A DNA stretch of 64,000 nt from Actinomycetota bacterium (lineage in GTDB: Bacteria > Actinomycetota > Thermoleophilia > BMS3ABIN01): positions 149,599-213,598 of the forward strand of contig JAMCPM010000013.1 in the NCBI GenBank assembly GCA_023382335.1, read 5' to 3'. Below, piece by piece: positions 20,966 through 29,901 of this stretch; position 1 is the first letter of the stretch, and every line of letters starts with the position of its first letter. Below the pieces are notes generated by a model. The model had not been told where the DNA came from and did no database searches. It worked only from the letters and a program-made list of their open reading frames with translations. A program made the translations under genes and the position numbers.

Positions 20966-22777
20966 GTGTCGACCGGAAGAATTCTCAACATAACCATAGC
21001 GGCTCTCATCTTTGTGCTGGGCTTGCTTCTGCTTGCGGGCAATGCGCTCAGTTCGACGGAAACCGGCCCGGTCGTAGCCGCCGTCAATCCCTCCAAAGCC
21101 GAGATCAAGACCCTTCTCTACAACGCCGCCGTGGCTCGCGGCATCCCGCCCGAGATCCTCTACGGCATCGCCTACCAGGAGAGCGGCTGGCGCCAGTTCG
21201 ATTCCAGCGGCAATCCGCTTATGAGCGGTTATGGGGATGGCGGCATCGGCATCATGCAGGTCACTTCTTACGGTAGCTATGACGTCAACAAACTCAAGTG
21301 GGATATCAACTACAACATCAACGCCGGCGCCGACATCCTGATCGGCAAATGGAGCTGGACCCCGAGCATCGGCGACGACAACATGAACTGCTACGAGAAC
21401 TGGTTCTATGCGGTCTGGGCCTACAACGGCTGGACCGCCAACAATGAATATCCCTATACGGTCTTTTCGCATATAGCAACCGCCCCCTATGGTTGGTGGA
21501 CCGCTGTCCCGGTGACCCCGGTTCCCAGGGCCTGGAGGGTTAACGGCCTGGGCGTACAAGTGGCGACGCCGCAGCCGTCGCATTTCTGGTACGTGCCCGA
21601 GTCTCCTGATTCAAAACCGTACCGCAGCTATTTTTCCTGGTACGACAACATCGGGGGCAAGAACTGGATTCTGATGTCCAACCCGGTTGCTTCCGGGGAT
21701 AGCTCACACTTTGCCCTTTCAGTGGGCGGACAGGCCCAGGGCCTGACCTCACTTACCGGGGTCCCGGGCGAGGTGCCCGCTGGCGGGGTGCTCTCCGCCA
21801 GGTACGCCAACCTCATGGGCGGCCCCGTGGTAGTCGGTTCCACCAGTCAGCCGCTGGTCAGCCAGCGTGTCCTCTGGGGAGGCAACTCGCTGGAGGAAGT
21901 GCTGGGCATCGACGAGGCTGCCCTTTCGGCACATTACTACTGGCCCTGGTACGACATGGCCACGCCTGGTTACAAGGACTGGGTGCTGGTGGGCAACCCG
22001 GGGGCGAGCGCCGTCAGCTTCCAGATAAAGATCGGGGGCCGGCAGGTTGCCGCCGGAACCGTGAATCCGGGCCAGCAGGCGACTTACACTTTCCCGGGCG
22101 TGATGGCGGGGCCGGTGGAGGTCACCGCCTCCGGCAAGATCATCGCCAGCCAGCGGGTGCTATCCAATTATGACGCAGCTTTTAATGAGGTGCCGGGCAT
22201 CCCGGCCGAGGAGCTCAGCGATCATTACATCTGGACCTGGTACGACAATGCCAGCCCCGGCGCCAAAGACTGGGTTCTGATCGCCAACCCCGGTACCCGC
22301 ACAGCCTCTTACGAGATCAGGATCGACGGGCACCAGCTGGCGGCAGGGACCGTAGGAGCAGGCCAGCAGGTGACGCCGACATTCCCGAACTCAGTCGGCG
22401 GACCTGTGGAGGTCATCTCATCGGACCTTGTTATCGCATCGCAGAGGGTCGTCTGGGGGCCGTCGTTCGAAGAGGTCCCGGGCTACCGCTATTCGCAGAT
22501 GCGGGGGCAGTATTCCTGGACCTGGTATGACAACCAGAGCATCGGCTCCTCCAACTGGGTGCTGGTCGCAAATCCGGGAGCAACCTCTGTTACTTACGAG
22601 ATCAGGATCGCCGGCAGCCTGGTGGCTTCCGGTTCACTGGCGCCGGGACAGAAGACAACGCCGACCTTCCCGGGATTGATGGCGGGCCCGGTCCAGGTAA
22701 CGGCTTCGGCGCCGGTCATGGCTTCCCAGAGGGTGACCTGGAACGGATTCTTCAACGAGGTCCTTGGCCAGAGCTAG
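20966..22777 (+). CDS. Secreted lysozyme-like (SLT) protein with four WYDN modules
   Basis: About 603 residues. After an N-terminal membrane/signal segment (ILNITIAALIFVLGLLLLAG) comes a transglycosylase-like domain: IPPEILYGIAYQESGW holds the catalytic Glu, then GIGIMQVTSYG and WAYNGW. From about 21625 on, four repeats of roughly 95 residues follow, each W-Y-D-N...W-V-L-V-A-N-P-G...G-G-P-V-E-V...A-S-Q-R-V-x-W...F-N-E-V-x-G. The same four-repeat block ends the protein at 56748 and makes up most of that at 54695. Peptidoglycan cleavage is inferred from the first domain; the repeats may bind or anchor to the envelope. GTG 20966 and GTG 20954 are both possible starts. Confidence 0.88.
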   Translation: MSTGRILNITIAALIFVLGLLLLAGNALSSTETGPVVAAVNPSKAEIKTLLYNAAVARGIPPEILYGIAYQESGWRQFDSSGNPLMSGYGDGGIGIMQVTSYGSYDVNKLKWDINYNINAGADILIGKWSWTPSIGDDNMNCYENWFYAVWAYNGWTANNEYPYTVFSHIATAPYGWWTAVPVTPVPRAWRVNGLGVQVATPQPSHFWYVPESPDSKPYRSYFSWYDNIGGKNWILMSNPVASGDSSHFALSVGGQAQGLTSLTGVPGEVPAGGVLSARYANLMGGPVVVGSTSQPLVSQRVLWGGNSLEEVLGIDEAALSAHYYWPWYDMATPGYKDWVLVGNPGASAVSFQIKIGGRQVAAGTVNPGQQATYTFPGVMAGPVEVTASGKIIASQRVLSNYDAAFNEVPGIPAEELSDHYIWTWYDNASPGAKDWVLIANPGTRTASYEIRIDGHQLAAGTVGAGQQVTPTFPNSVGGPVEVISSDLVIASQRVVWGPSFEEVPGYRYSQMRGQYSWTWYDNQSIGSSNWVLVANPGATSVTYEIRIAGSLVASGSLAPGQKTTPTFPGLMAGPVQVTASAPVMASQRVTWNGFFNEVLGQS

Positions 22778-22818
22778 CAACGGCCGCTAGCGCCGGCCGC
22801 TCATTCCCGAGCGGCTTT

Positions 22819-23955
22819 CTAGTAGCGCAGCCTCGCGGCTATATGCCCGGCCCGGATGATGGCCGGATGTCCCGAAGGAACCGTCATGACCGTGGCGTCC
22901 TGCCTGACCGCCAGCTCCTTGGCTTCCTCGACCACATCGCCGACATGCTCGGCCTGGCGCCCGCAGACGGGACAGACTTCCTCGCCGAATTCCAGCGTGT
23001 TGCATGCCTGGCAGTGTCTGCCGGGTTCCGCATAGCCGTTTTCAACCAGCAGCAGATCGACGCGCCGTTGATTGAGAACCGCCAGCACGTCATCGAGCCC
23101 GCCGACGTAGATCCTGCCCGAACTCAGTTCCGGGCCCAGCGAATCCAGCAGGCTTGATTCTTCCTGATGCCGCTTCTCCGCTTCCAGGCTCGTGACCTTC
23201 GCCAGCACTTCGTCTGCGGAAGCGCCGATGTCCACGGGGACCCTTCCCAGCAGGCGCTCTTTCAGGTACGGGTGCAGCACCCGCTCGAGGTCCGGCCAGA
23301 GCTCGCCGGCGGTGCCGACGACCAGTTGCTCGAACTTCTCCTTCTTGAAATATTCCATCGTTGCGTCGCAGGCTTTTTTGAGGTGGTTGCGCACCTGCAG
23401 GTCGTGCCGCCGCTGCAGCTTGGACTGCTCCCAGCCCCCCTGCTCGTGATGCTTGAGCACCTGGTCGAGGATCTCGGTGCGCTCGGTGATCTCGCCCGCA
23501 TAGACGCTGAAGATACGGGCGGTCTCCTTGCTGGTTAACAGGACGCAGATATGTGAGAAAGCCGACAGGGTTTCGATCAGAGGCGCCACCTGGGGTTTCC
23601 AGTCAACGTAGAGGTTGTTCTCCATCGGAATCTTCAGCGGGCTGATCTGCCACAGGCCTTCCGCCTGGCAGGCGAAGATGACCAGCCCGCGGGTGCCGTT
23701 GCGCTGGAACTCCAGGTTGACATATTCGCCTATTGATGACAGATCGGAGTCGAGGCGGGCCTGCTGATCGCGGCTGAGGCCGAGCGTGTCCGCGGCCGAC
23801 TTGCGGGCCTGGCTGATGAGATAGCTGAGTTCGGTCTCGTAGTCCGCCCTGGTTGGATATCTGGAGCCGTCGACGTTGAGATAGAGGCTCACGACTGGAA
23901 GCTGGTCGTGACTGGTGAATCTTCGAAGGGAAGAGATTTCCGAAGCGCTTAGCAT
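22819..23955 (-). CDS. baeRF/Vms1-like eRF1-family protein
   Basis: 378 residues related to archaeo-eukaryotic release factors found in bacteria (baeRF). Strand-rich N-terminal domain (VVSLYLNVDGSRYPTRADYE), central eRF1-like domain, and a G-G-W-E-Q motif at 173-177 inside KHHEQGGWEQSKLQRR, the counterpart of the peptidyl-tRNA-hydrolysing GGQ loop. A pelota/L7Ae-like C-terminal domain (RIYVGGLDDVLAVLNQRRVD) is interrupted by a CxxC...CxxC ribbon (CQACNTLEFGEEVCPVC). A ribosome-rescue or peptidyl-tRNA hydrolase role is inferred from the family. ATG 23955 has AAGGCGG upstream; GTG 23961 is possible. Confidence 0.82.
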   Translation of the reverse strand: MLSASEISSLRRFTSHDQLPVVSLYLNVDGSRYPTRADYETELSYLISQARKSAADTLGLSRDQQARLDSDLSSIGEYVNLEFQRNGTRGLVIFACQAEGLWQISPLKIPMENNLYVDWKPQVAPLIETLSAFSHICVLLTSKETARIFSVYAGEITERTEILDQVLKHHEQGGWEQSKLQRRHDLQVRNHLKKACDATMEYFKKEKFEQLVVGTAGELWPDLERVLHPYLKERLLGRVPVDIGASADEVLAKVTSLEAEKRHQEESSLLDSLGPELSSGRIYVGGLDDVLAVLNQRRVDLLLVENGYAEPGRHCQACNTLEFGEEVCPVCGRQAEHVGDVVEEAKELAVRQDATVMTVPSGHPAIIRAGHIAARLRY

Positions 23956-24024
23956 GTGCACCGCCTTGCCTAAGGGAAAAACAGGAGTTGCCCTTAATCT
24001 ACCCGCAAGGCGTAAAAAATATCC

Positions 24025-24855
24025 CTAGGTTGCCAGCGCGCCTTCCAGGCGCAGCAGTTCCCTGAGTGCCGCCAGGCCGACGGCCAGCTCGTCCTCGGTG
24101 GGTTCCGAGGTTGTGACCAGATGCTGCAGCTCGCCGCCGGGGCGGGTGAGCAGCTTCGACCAGAGGCTGGAGGGGTTGCGGGCGGCCCATTGCATGAGCT
24201 CGACCGCTCCTGAGAGGCTCAGCACGCTCACGCTCAGCCGGGCGACATTGCTGCGCCGGCCCAGAGCCCGTTGTGAGAGCGTATTGCCCAGAGCCATCAG
24301 CGCCACAGCCGGACCGATGATGTTCGAGCCGCAGCGAGGATGCTCGGCGTCCGCCGAGCGGGCCTGGTCAACGTCGAGCCCACCGGAGGCTTCGAAGGCA
24401 TTGATCGATTTGTGCTCGGCGGCGTGATATTCGGTTGCGCGCGAGCGGCGGAGCGCCACCAGCGAAGGCAGGACCGCCAGACCCGCCATGACCGCTTCCT
24501 CGACGAGGGGGGAAAGCTTGCGCTTGGGGTTCTTGACCGCGACAGCGCCGATGATGCTGACGATCATCGAGGCCATGACCTCCGGCGAGCGGGTCATGAT
24601 CGGCAGCCTGCCGCCATGCACGCTTGCCTGCGGCAGCACCATCGCCGTCTCAGCCAGGCCGACAAGCCCCCTGAGCAGGGGAATCCTGCGGAGGCGGGAG
24701 AGGCCCAGGCTCATCTTCTCACCCGAAGCGATGCTGATGCCGCCGTCACGGTCGCGGACGGCCATCGACCAGTGACGCGGGGTCTGGAACATGACGCCGT
24801 TTTCGAGCGCCATGCCGCCGATCTTCAGCTGTTTTTTGGCTTCGGCTGTCTCCAT
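24025..24855 (-). CDS. DUF1385-family membrane protein (paralogue 1)
   Basis: 276 residues. Family marks: IGGMALENGVMFQTPRHWSM near the start (usual form IGGQAVIEGVMMRG), EYHAAEHKSINAFEA, HPRCGSN and LVTTSEPTEDELAVGLAALR. It is shorter in membrane segments and less canonical than the copy at 43073. Function unknown. Here it stands apart from prfA, facing away from malic enzyme. Confidence 0.85.
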   Translation of the reverse strand: METAEAKKQLKIGGMALENGVMFQTPRHWSMAVRDRDGGISIASGEKMSLGLSRLRRIPLLRGLVGLAETAMVLPQASVHGGRLPIMTRSPEVMASMIVSIIGAVAVKNPKRKLSPLVEEAVMAGLAVLPSLVALRRSRATEYHAAEHKSINAFEASGGLDVDQARSADAEHPRCGSNIIGPAVALMALGNTLSQRALGRRSNVARLSVSVLSLSGAVELMQWAARNPSSLWSKLLTRPGGELQHLVTTSEPTEDELAVGLAALRELLRLEGALAT

Positions 24856-24884
24856 GATGCTTCCAACTATATATAATAAATTCC

Positions 24885-26156
24885 ATGAGCGGCAACGACA
24901 CTAATTCCACCACGGGTGGCAATCGCTTCAAATCCCTGCAGGAAGAGGCTCTGGCGCTGCACGAGCGGTGGCGGGGGAAGCTCTCGATCGACAGCAAGGT
25001 GCCGGTGGACGACAAGCACGCGCTTTCGATCGCCTACACCCCGGGGGTAGCCGAGCCGTGCCGGCGCATCGCTGCCGATCCGGCGCTGGTGGACATCTAC
25101 ACCGGCCGCTGGAATACGGTTGCGGTCGTGAGCGACGGTTCTGCGGTGCTGGGCCTGGGCAATATCGGCGCCCGGGCGGCGCTGCCGGTGATGGAGGGCA
25201 AATCGGTGCTGTTCAAGGCTTTTGGCGCCGTCGACGCTTTTCCCATCTGCATCGCCAGCCAGCAGGCCGACGACATCGTGCGTACGGTCAAGCTCCTGGA
25301 GCCAAGCTTCGGCGGCATCAATCTGGAGGATATCTCCGCGCCCACCTGTTTCGAGGTCGAGCGCCGGCTGATCGAGGAATGCGACATCCCGGTCTTCCAC
25401 GATGACCAGCACGGCACTGCCGTGGTGGTGCTGGCGGCGGCCATGAATTCCTGCAAGGTCACCGGGCGCGAGCTGGAGGATCTGAAGATCGTCATCAACG
25501 GCGCCGGCGCCGCCGGTATCGCCATCGCCCGCATGTTCAAGTCGATGGGCGTCAGGGAGATCATGCTCTGCGACACCAAGGGCATCATCGGCTCCCACCG
25601 CGGCGATCTGACGCCGGTAAAGCAGGAAGTATCCGGCTGGACAAACACCGCCTGCCGCCAGGGGGACCTGGCCGCGGCGATGGAAGGCGCCACCCTGTTC
25701 GTGGGGGTCTCGGTCAAGGACGCGGTCACCAAAGACATGGTGGCGGCGATGGAAAAGGATGCGATCGTCCTGGCCATGGCCAATCCCGATCCGGAGATCA
25801 TGCCCGATGAGGCGCGGGCCGCGGGCGCGGCCGTGGTCGCCACCGGCCGCAGCGATTTCCCCAACCAGGTCAATAACGTGCTGGGTTTTCCCGGCATCTT
25901 CCGGGGCGCCCTCGATGTGCGCGCCAGCGTCATCAATCTCGAGATGAAGGTGGCCGCCGCCAGGGCCCTCGCGGCGCTGGTGGGAGACGGCCTCGGCGCC
26001 GGTTGCATCATCCCGGAAGCATTCGATCCGCGGGTGGCGCCGGCGGTCGCCGCCGCCGTTGCGGGAGCTGCGGCCGAGAGCGGCGTGGCCCGTGACCCCA
26101 AGCCGCCTGAAGATGTGGCCGCCTCGACCCGCCGCATGCTCGGCGAAGAGGGCTAG
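24885..26156 (+). CDS. NAD(P)-dependent malic enzyme (oxaloacetate-decarboxylating)
   Basis: 423 residues, short bacterial form without phosphotransacetylase domain. Converts malate to pyruvate, CO2 and NAD(P)H. Visible: SIAYTPGVAEPCRRIA, VSDGSAVLGLGNIGARAALP, GKSVLFKAFGAVDAFPIC, metal site FGGINLEDISAPTCFEVE and IPVFHDDQHGTA, Rossmann loop VINGAGAAGIAIARMFKSMG, and ALANPDPEI-like AMANPDPEIMPDEA. It is followed closely by both fumarase subunits, giving a fumarate-malate-pyruvate segment. Confidence 0.95.
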   Translation: MSGNDTNSTTGGNRFKSLQEEALALHERWRGKLSIDSKVPVDDKHALSIAYTPGVAEPCRRIAADPALVDIYTGRWNTVAVVSDGSAVLGLGNIGARAALPVMEGKSVLFKAFGAVDAFPICIASQQADDIVRTVKLLEPSFGGINLEDISAPTCFEVERRLIEECDIPVFHDDQHGTAVVVLAAAMNSCKVTGRELEDLKIVINGAGAAGIAIARMFKSMGVREIMLCDTKGIIGSHRGDLTPVKQEVSGWTNTACRQGDLAAAMEGATLFVGVSVKDAVTKDMVAAMEKDAIVLAMANPDPEIMPDEARAAGAAVVATGRSDFPNQVNNVLGFPGIFRGALDVRASVINLEMKVAAARALAALVGDGLGAGCIIPEAFDPRVAPAVAAAVAGAAAESGVARDPKPPEDVAASTRRMLGEEG

Positions 26157-26189
26157 CCGTGCGCGAGAACGGCGTCAACGGGAGCAGCA

Positions 26190-27035
26190 ATGCGTGAGAT
26201 CGACGTCAGCGAGGTAACCGCCCTCGTCTCCCGGCTCTATCAGGAAGCAAACTTTTCACTGCCTGCCGACGTCATCGCCGCGCTGCAGGCGGCTCTTGCC
26301 CGCGAAGAATCTCCACTGGGGCGCGACGTCATCGAGACCCTCCTGAAGAATGCCGGGATCGCTGCCAGCGAGCGCGTTCCCTTGTGCCAGGACACCGGTC
26401 TGGCGGCTGTTTTTGCCGAAGTGGGCCAGGACGTTCATTTCACCGGCGGCGCTTTCGCGGCGGCGGTCGACCGCGGCATCGCCGAATCACAGGCGGAAGG
26501 TTACCTGCGGGCATCGGTGGTCAGCGGCGCCTGCTTCGACCGTACCAACTCCGGCGACAATACTCCCGCGATGCTGCACACCGAGCTGGTCGAGGGCGAC
26601 GGTGTTCGCATCACCGTGCTGCCCAAAGGCGGCGGCAGCGAGAACATGAGCCGGCTGGCCATGCTCAAGCCGGCCGACGGCATCGAGGGCATCATCGATT
26701 TCGTTGTCGGGACAGTCGAGCGCGCCGGAGCCAATCCCTGCCCGCCGATCTTTCTGGGCGTGGGCATCGGCGGCACCATGGACAGGGCGGCGCTTTTGAG
26801 CAAGCAGGCGCTGCTTCGCCCCGCGGGTTCCCCGAATGCCGACGGGCGGGTGAGGCAGCTGGAGGCGGACATCCTGGATAAGGTGAACGCGTTGGGCATC
26901 GGGCCGGGCGGCTTCGGGGGCACGGTCACCTGCCTGGGGGTTGCCATAGAGGAATATCCGTGCCATATCGCCTCGCTGCCGGTGGCGGTCAACATACAGT
27001 GCAACTCGGCGCGCCGCGCGGCGGGAAGCCTGTGA
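26190..27035 (+). CDS. Fumarate hydratase class I, alpha subunit
   Basis: 281 residues, the Fe-S-binding N-terminal half of two-subunit, oxygen-sensitive fumarase/tartrate dehydratase. VPLCQDTGLAAVFAEVGQDV holds one cluster cysteine; SGACFDRTNSGDNTPAMLHT and LPKGGGSENMSRLAML are family signatures; the third Cys region is GGTVTCLG. Fumarase is favoured over tartrate dehydratase because of the neighbouring malic enzyme. Starts ATG 26190, 33 bases after malic enzyme. Confidence 0.95.
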   Translation: MREIDVSEVTALVSRLYQEANFSLPADVIAALQAALAREESPLGRDVIETLLKNAGIAASERVPLCQDTGLAAVFAEVGQDVHFTGGAFAAAVDRGIAESQAEGYLRASVVSGACFDRTNSGDNTPAMLHTELVEGDGVRITVLPKGGGSENMSRLAMLKPADGIEGIIDFVVGTVERAGANPCPPIFLGVGIGGTMDRAALLSKQALLRPAGSPNADGRVRQLEADILDKVNALGIGPGGFGGTVTCLGVAIEEYPCHIASLPVAVNIQCNSARRAAGSL

Positions 27036-27099
27036 TGGGAACCGCGCCAGCAAACAAGCGTCACACGCGGTTGGGCTATTTTCCTGAGGGAGAAGAGCG

Positions 27100-27654
27100 A
27101 TGGCTGAGACGGTAAGAATCCAGCCACCGCTGAGCGAAGACGAGGCCCGCGTCCTGAGGGCGGGTACCAGAGTCCTGATCTCCGGAACCATCTACACCGC
27201 CCGCGACGCCGCCCATCGGCGGCTGACCGAGCTGATCGAGCGGGGCGGGGATCTGCCGCTTGAGCTTGAAGGCCAGATAATCTATTACGTCGGGCCCACG
27301 CCGGCATCTCCGGGGAAGCCCACGGGCTCTGCCGGGCCGACGACCAGCTCCAGGGTCGACCGCTATACGCCGCAGCTGCTGGCCCGGGGCGTGCGCGCCT
27401 TCATCGGCAAGGGAGACCGGAGCCCGGAAGTAGCCGCGGCGCTGGAGGAAAACGGAGCCGTCTATCTCGCCGCGGTCGGCGGCGCCGGAGCCCTGCTCGC
27501 CGGCAGGGTCAGCAGCGCCGAAGTCATCGCCTGGCCGGAACTGGGGCCCGAAGCGGTACACCGTTTCGAGGTCGAAGACTTCCCCGCGATCGTGGTCATG
27601 GACTCGCATGGCGGCAATCTCTACGAATCCGGCCGCAAGAGCTTCCGGCGCTAG
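27100..27654 (+). CDS. Fumarate hydratase class I, beta subunit
   Basis: 184 residues, the C-terminal domain of class I fumarase: LRAGTRVLISGTIYTARDAAHRR, IIYYVGPTPASPGKP, GPTTSSRVDRYTP and VRAFIGKGDRSPEVA are signature stretches. ATG 27100 follows GGGAGAAGAG. Pairs with the alpha subunit 64 bases upstream. Confidence 0.95.
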   Translation: MAETVRIQPPLSEDEARVLRAGTRVLISGTIYTARDAAHRRLTELIERGGDLPLELEGQIIYYVGPTPASPGKPTGSAGPTTSSRVDRYTPQLLARGVRAFIGKGDRSPEVAAALEENGAVYLAAVGGAGALLAGRVSSAEVIAWPELGPEAVHRFEVEDFPAIVVMDSHGGNLYESGRKSFRR

Positions 27655-27953
27655 AAAGGACCGCCAGTGCGGCCACTCCGGCGCTGAAACCTGCCTGATT
27701 AAAGGAATTCCGCCGTCCGTGCGCGCCCTGAAGCACTTCCATTATTTTATGGGGAAAATAAATTAACAAATTCAAACTGGAAAATCCGGAGTATATTGCT
27801 ATACTATAAACACTCTCCGTTGAGAATTGTGGTTCGACAGAAACTGAAGCTGTAGCTAATCTGAAGCTGTAACGGTGCCGTCTGCCGCCCCGGCGAGCTT
27901 ACGCCGAGGTGGCGGGCGGCTAAGATTTAAATGAGCACGGGAGTGGGTGGGGT
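27655..27953 (+). promoter_or_regulatory. Structured leader before a response regulator
   Basis: Holds an 11-bp direct repeat CTGAAGCTGTA at 27844-27854 and 27861-27871 (17-bp period), then a large stepped hairpin at 27877-27920 (GCCG/CGGC, CCGCC/GGCGG and CGGCG/CGCCG around AGCTTA). The hairpin could terminate the fumarase transcript or be a regulatory leader of the next gene. An AT-rich stretch at 27745-27810 may contain its promoter. Confidence 0.5.
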
Positions 27954-28679
27954 ATGCCGAACGAGACAGTGCTGGTCGTCGACGACGACCCGGACGTCCT
28001 TCACAACACCAAGGAATGCCTTTCCAGGATCGGCTACCGTGTTCTGACGGCCGTCGACGGATCCGCCGCCAGACAGATCTCCCGGGACGAGCGTCCCGAC
28101 GTCATCATCCTCGATGTCGATATGCCTGTAACCAGTGGTCACGAAGTCTGCAAGTCCCTCAAGAGCGATTCCAGCCTCAAGCACATTCCCGTCATCTTCC
28201 TTCATGAGAAGCCGAGCATCGAGGACAAGGTGGCGGGTTTTGAAGTCGGCGCCCACGATTACCTCGCCAAACCTTATGACTCGGAAGAACTGGCGACGCG
28301 GGTGACGGCCGCGGTAAGGCAAAAAGTCGCTTTCGACCGCCTGCGCCACAAGAACGCCAAGCTGGAGGCGCTGGCCAAGCACGTGCGGGCCGCGATCCAG
28401 CTCTACGAGCAGCCGCGGCTGAGCAGCCCCGGCGCCGGAGGGTTCGAGGTCGAGGAAGAGGGCGGCAAGGCGATCGTCAGGTTGACCCGCCGCGAATTGG
28501 AGATACTGCAACTGCTGGCGCGCGGCCTCAACAACGATGTCATTTCCCGGCAACTCTACATCAGCCCGACGACCACCAGGAACCACATCCAGAACATCCT
28601 GGGAAAGCTGGGGGTTCACAGCAAGCTGGAGGCGGTTGCTTATGCAGTCCGCGCCGGATATGTAGACTTCGTTGGCTAG
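27954..28679 (+). CDS. NarL/LuxR-type response regulator
   Basis: 241 residues. Receiver domain about 1-125 with acidic pair VVDDDPDV, phospho-acceptor Asp in VIILDVDMPVTSGHEV and switch Lys in YLAKPYDSEEL. The usual Thr/Ser before the switch is in VIFLHEKPS, so that position is not canonical. LuxR-type HTH at the C terminus (TRRELEILQLLARGLNNDVI, YISPTTTRNHIQNILGKLGV). No kinase is adjacent on this strand; the kinase at 29883-32003 lies in the opposite direction with its own regulator. Confidence 0.92.
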   Translation: MPNETVLVVDDDPDVLHNTKECLSRIGYRVLTAVDGSAARQISRDERPDVIILDVDMPVTSGHEVCKSLKSDSSLKHIPVIFLHEKPSIEDKVAGFEVGAHDYLAKPYDSEELATRVTAAVRQKVAFDRLRHKNAKLEALAKHVRAAIQLYEQPRLSSPGAGGFEVEEEGGKAIVRLTRRELEILQLLARGLNNDVISRQLYISPTTTRNHIQNILGKLGVHSKLEAVAYAVRAGYVDFVG

Positions 28680-28834
28680 CAGGGTTGACATAAGAGGGCT
28701 AAAACCGGGCTTTGATAGTACGGTAGCATCAGTTATTTAGGCATTATTACCTATAGACGGTTATATTATTAGACGATATGATACTAACCAACATACTTTT
28801 CTTAGCGTAAAGGGCTTAATGCCCCCCTTGGAAG

Positions 28835-28864
28835 GCCCCGAAAATATTCGGGGCTTTCTCCTTT
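28835..28864 (+). terminator. Intrinsic terminator
   Basis: GCCCCGAA/TTCGGGGC stem with an AATA loop followed by TTTCTCCTTT, downstream of the response regulator. Confidence 0.85.
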
Positions 28865-29010
28865 GTGCAGAAGTATGTCGTTTAGTTCTAATTTCCTCAC
28901 CTGGTTGATTCCTAATATGCGTAGATGAATTCATCACGCTCCAGGTCCCCGGAAGAAAGGCGTGGCGGGAAAGACAGAGATTCGTCGAGGGAAATCGCAC
29001 GGAAAAAAGA

Positions 29011-29041
29011 AATCGGCGCGGGGTAGGAATCCGCGCCGATT
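29011..29041. terminator. Hairpin, probable terminator
   Basis: 11-bp perfect stem AATCGGCGCGG/CCGCGCCGATT between convergent genes. Confidence 0.6.
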
Positions 29042-29050
29042 ATGATTGAT

Positions 29051-29075
29051 GCCTGCTCGGGGACAGGCACCAAAT
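29051..29075. repeat. GGGACAGGCACC-type short repeat/hairpin
   Basis: GCCTG-CTCGGGGA-CAGGC followed by ACCAAAT. This word (TGGTGCCTGTCCCC in reverse) is a frequent dispersed intergenic sequence in many bacteria. The rest of 28680-29250 holds nothing else I recognise. Confidence 0.45.
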
Positions 29076-29250
29076 CTTTCTTACAGCCCGACCGAGGCCG
29101 AAACTTCACCTTCAAAGAAAAGAAATAATCGTACGGTAATCATATTATGTCTGTTGGTCCTGTCTACCTAGAGTCAAAGGGGGACTAATCCGGGGGGCAA
29201 CAGGGGCCGTAAGTTCTGTTCGAGCCGGCTCGAACACGAACCGCGCTCAC

Positions 29251-29901
29251 CTAGCCGAACCAGTTCTCCCGGACAGCTTGGGCGATGGCTTCGGCGCGGT
29301 TGCGTACGCCGAGCTTGCGGTAGATGGAGGTGTTCGATCGCCTGACTACGCGGGGACTGATGAAAAGTTTTTGCGCTATCTCTTCGTTTGTGTTGCCCAC
29401 CGTCATCAGGTTGAGCACGCTCCATTCCCTCTCGGTGAGGGCGTGAGGGAGTTCGTCGGGCGCCCGGTCCTTCAGCTTCTGCCACAGCGCCGCCTCAAGC
29501 TCCGGCTTCAAGGGAGGCCGCCCGCCGTCGTTGACGATGTTGAACGCCTCGGCGATCTCGTCCAGGTCGCTGTCCTTGATGAGATAGGCGGCGGCGCCGG
29601 CCTGGTTGGCGCGGAAGATATCCTCAGGCCGGTTGGAATAGGTAAGCACGATGACCTTGCAGGCCGACACGTGTTCGTTGCAGAAGCTTATCAGGCCGAG
29701 CCCGTCTTCAACTTCGGGCATGTTGAGATCGGTTACCATGAGGTCGAACGATCCGCCCATGATGAGGGTCCTGGCGTCCTCGACGTTGACGGCTGTTCCG
29801 ACGATGTCTACGTGGGGGTACTGGCTCAGCCCGGAGGTAAGCCCCTCCAGCACTACCGGGTGGTCGTCGATGACGATGATCTTTATCGGTTGGTCGCCCA
29901 T
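29251..29901 (-). CDS. NarL-type response regulator paired with histidine kinase
   Basis: 216 residues. Receiver: IKIIVIDDHPVVLEG, phospho-Asp in DLMVTDLNMPEVEDG, VIVLTYSNRPED and switch Lys in YLIKDSDLDE. C-terminal LuxR HTH (LTEREWSVLNLMTVGNTNEE, FISPRVVRRSNTSIYRKLGV). The start lies 19 nt inside the kinase gene end, so the pair is co-translated. It is the only obvious partner for the two similar kinases in this window. Confidence 0.94.
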   Translation of the reverse strand: MGDQPIKIIVIDDHPVVLEGLTSGLSQYPHVDIVGTAVNVEDARTLIMGGSFDLMVTDLNMPEVEDGLGLISFCNEHVSACKVIVLTYSNRPEDIFRANQAGAAAYLIKDSDLDEIAEAFNIVNDGGRPPLKPELEAALWQKLKDRAPDELPHALTEREWSVLNLMTVGNTNEEIAQKLFISPRVVRRSNTSIYRKLGVRNRAEAIAQAVRENWFG

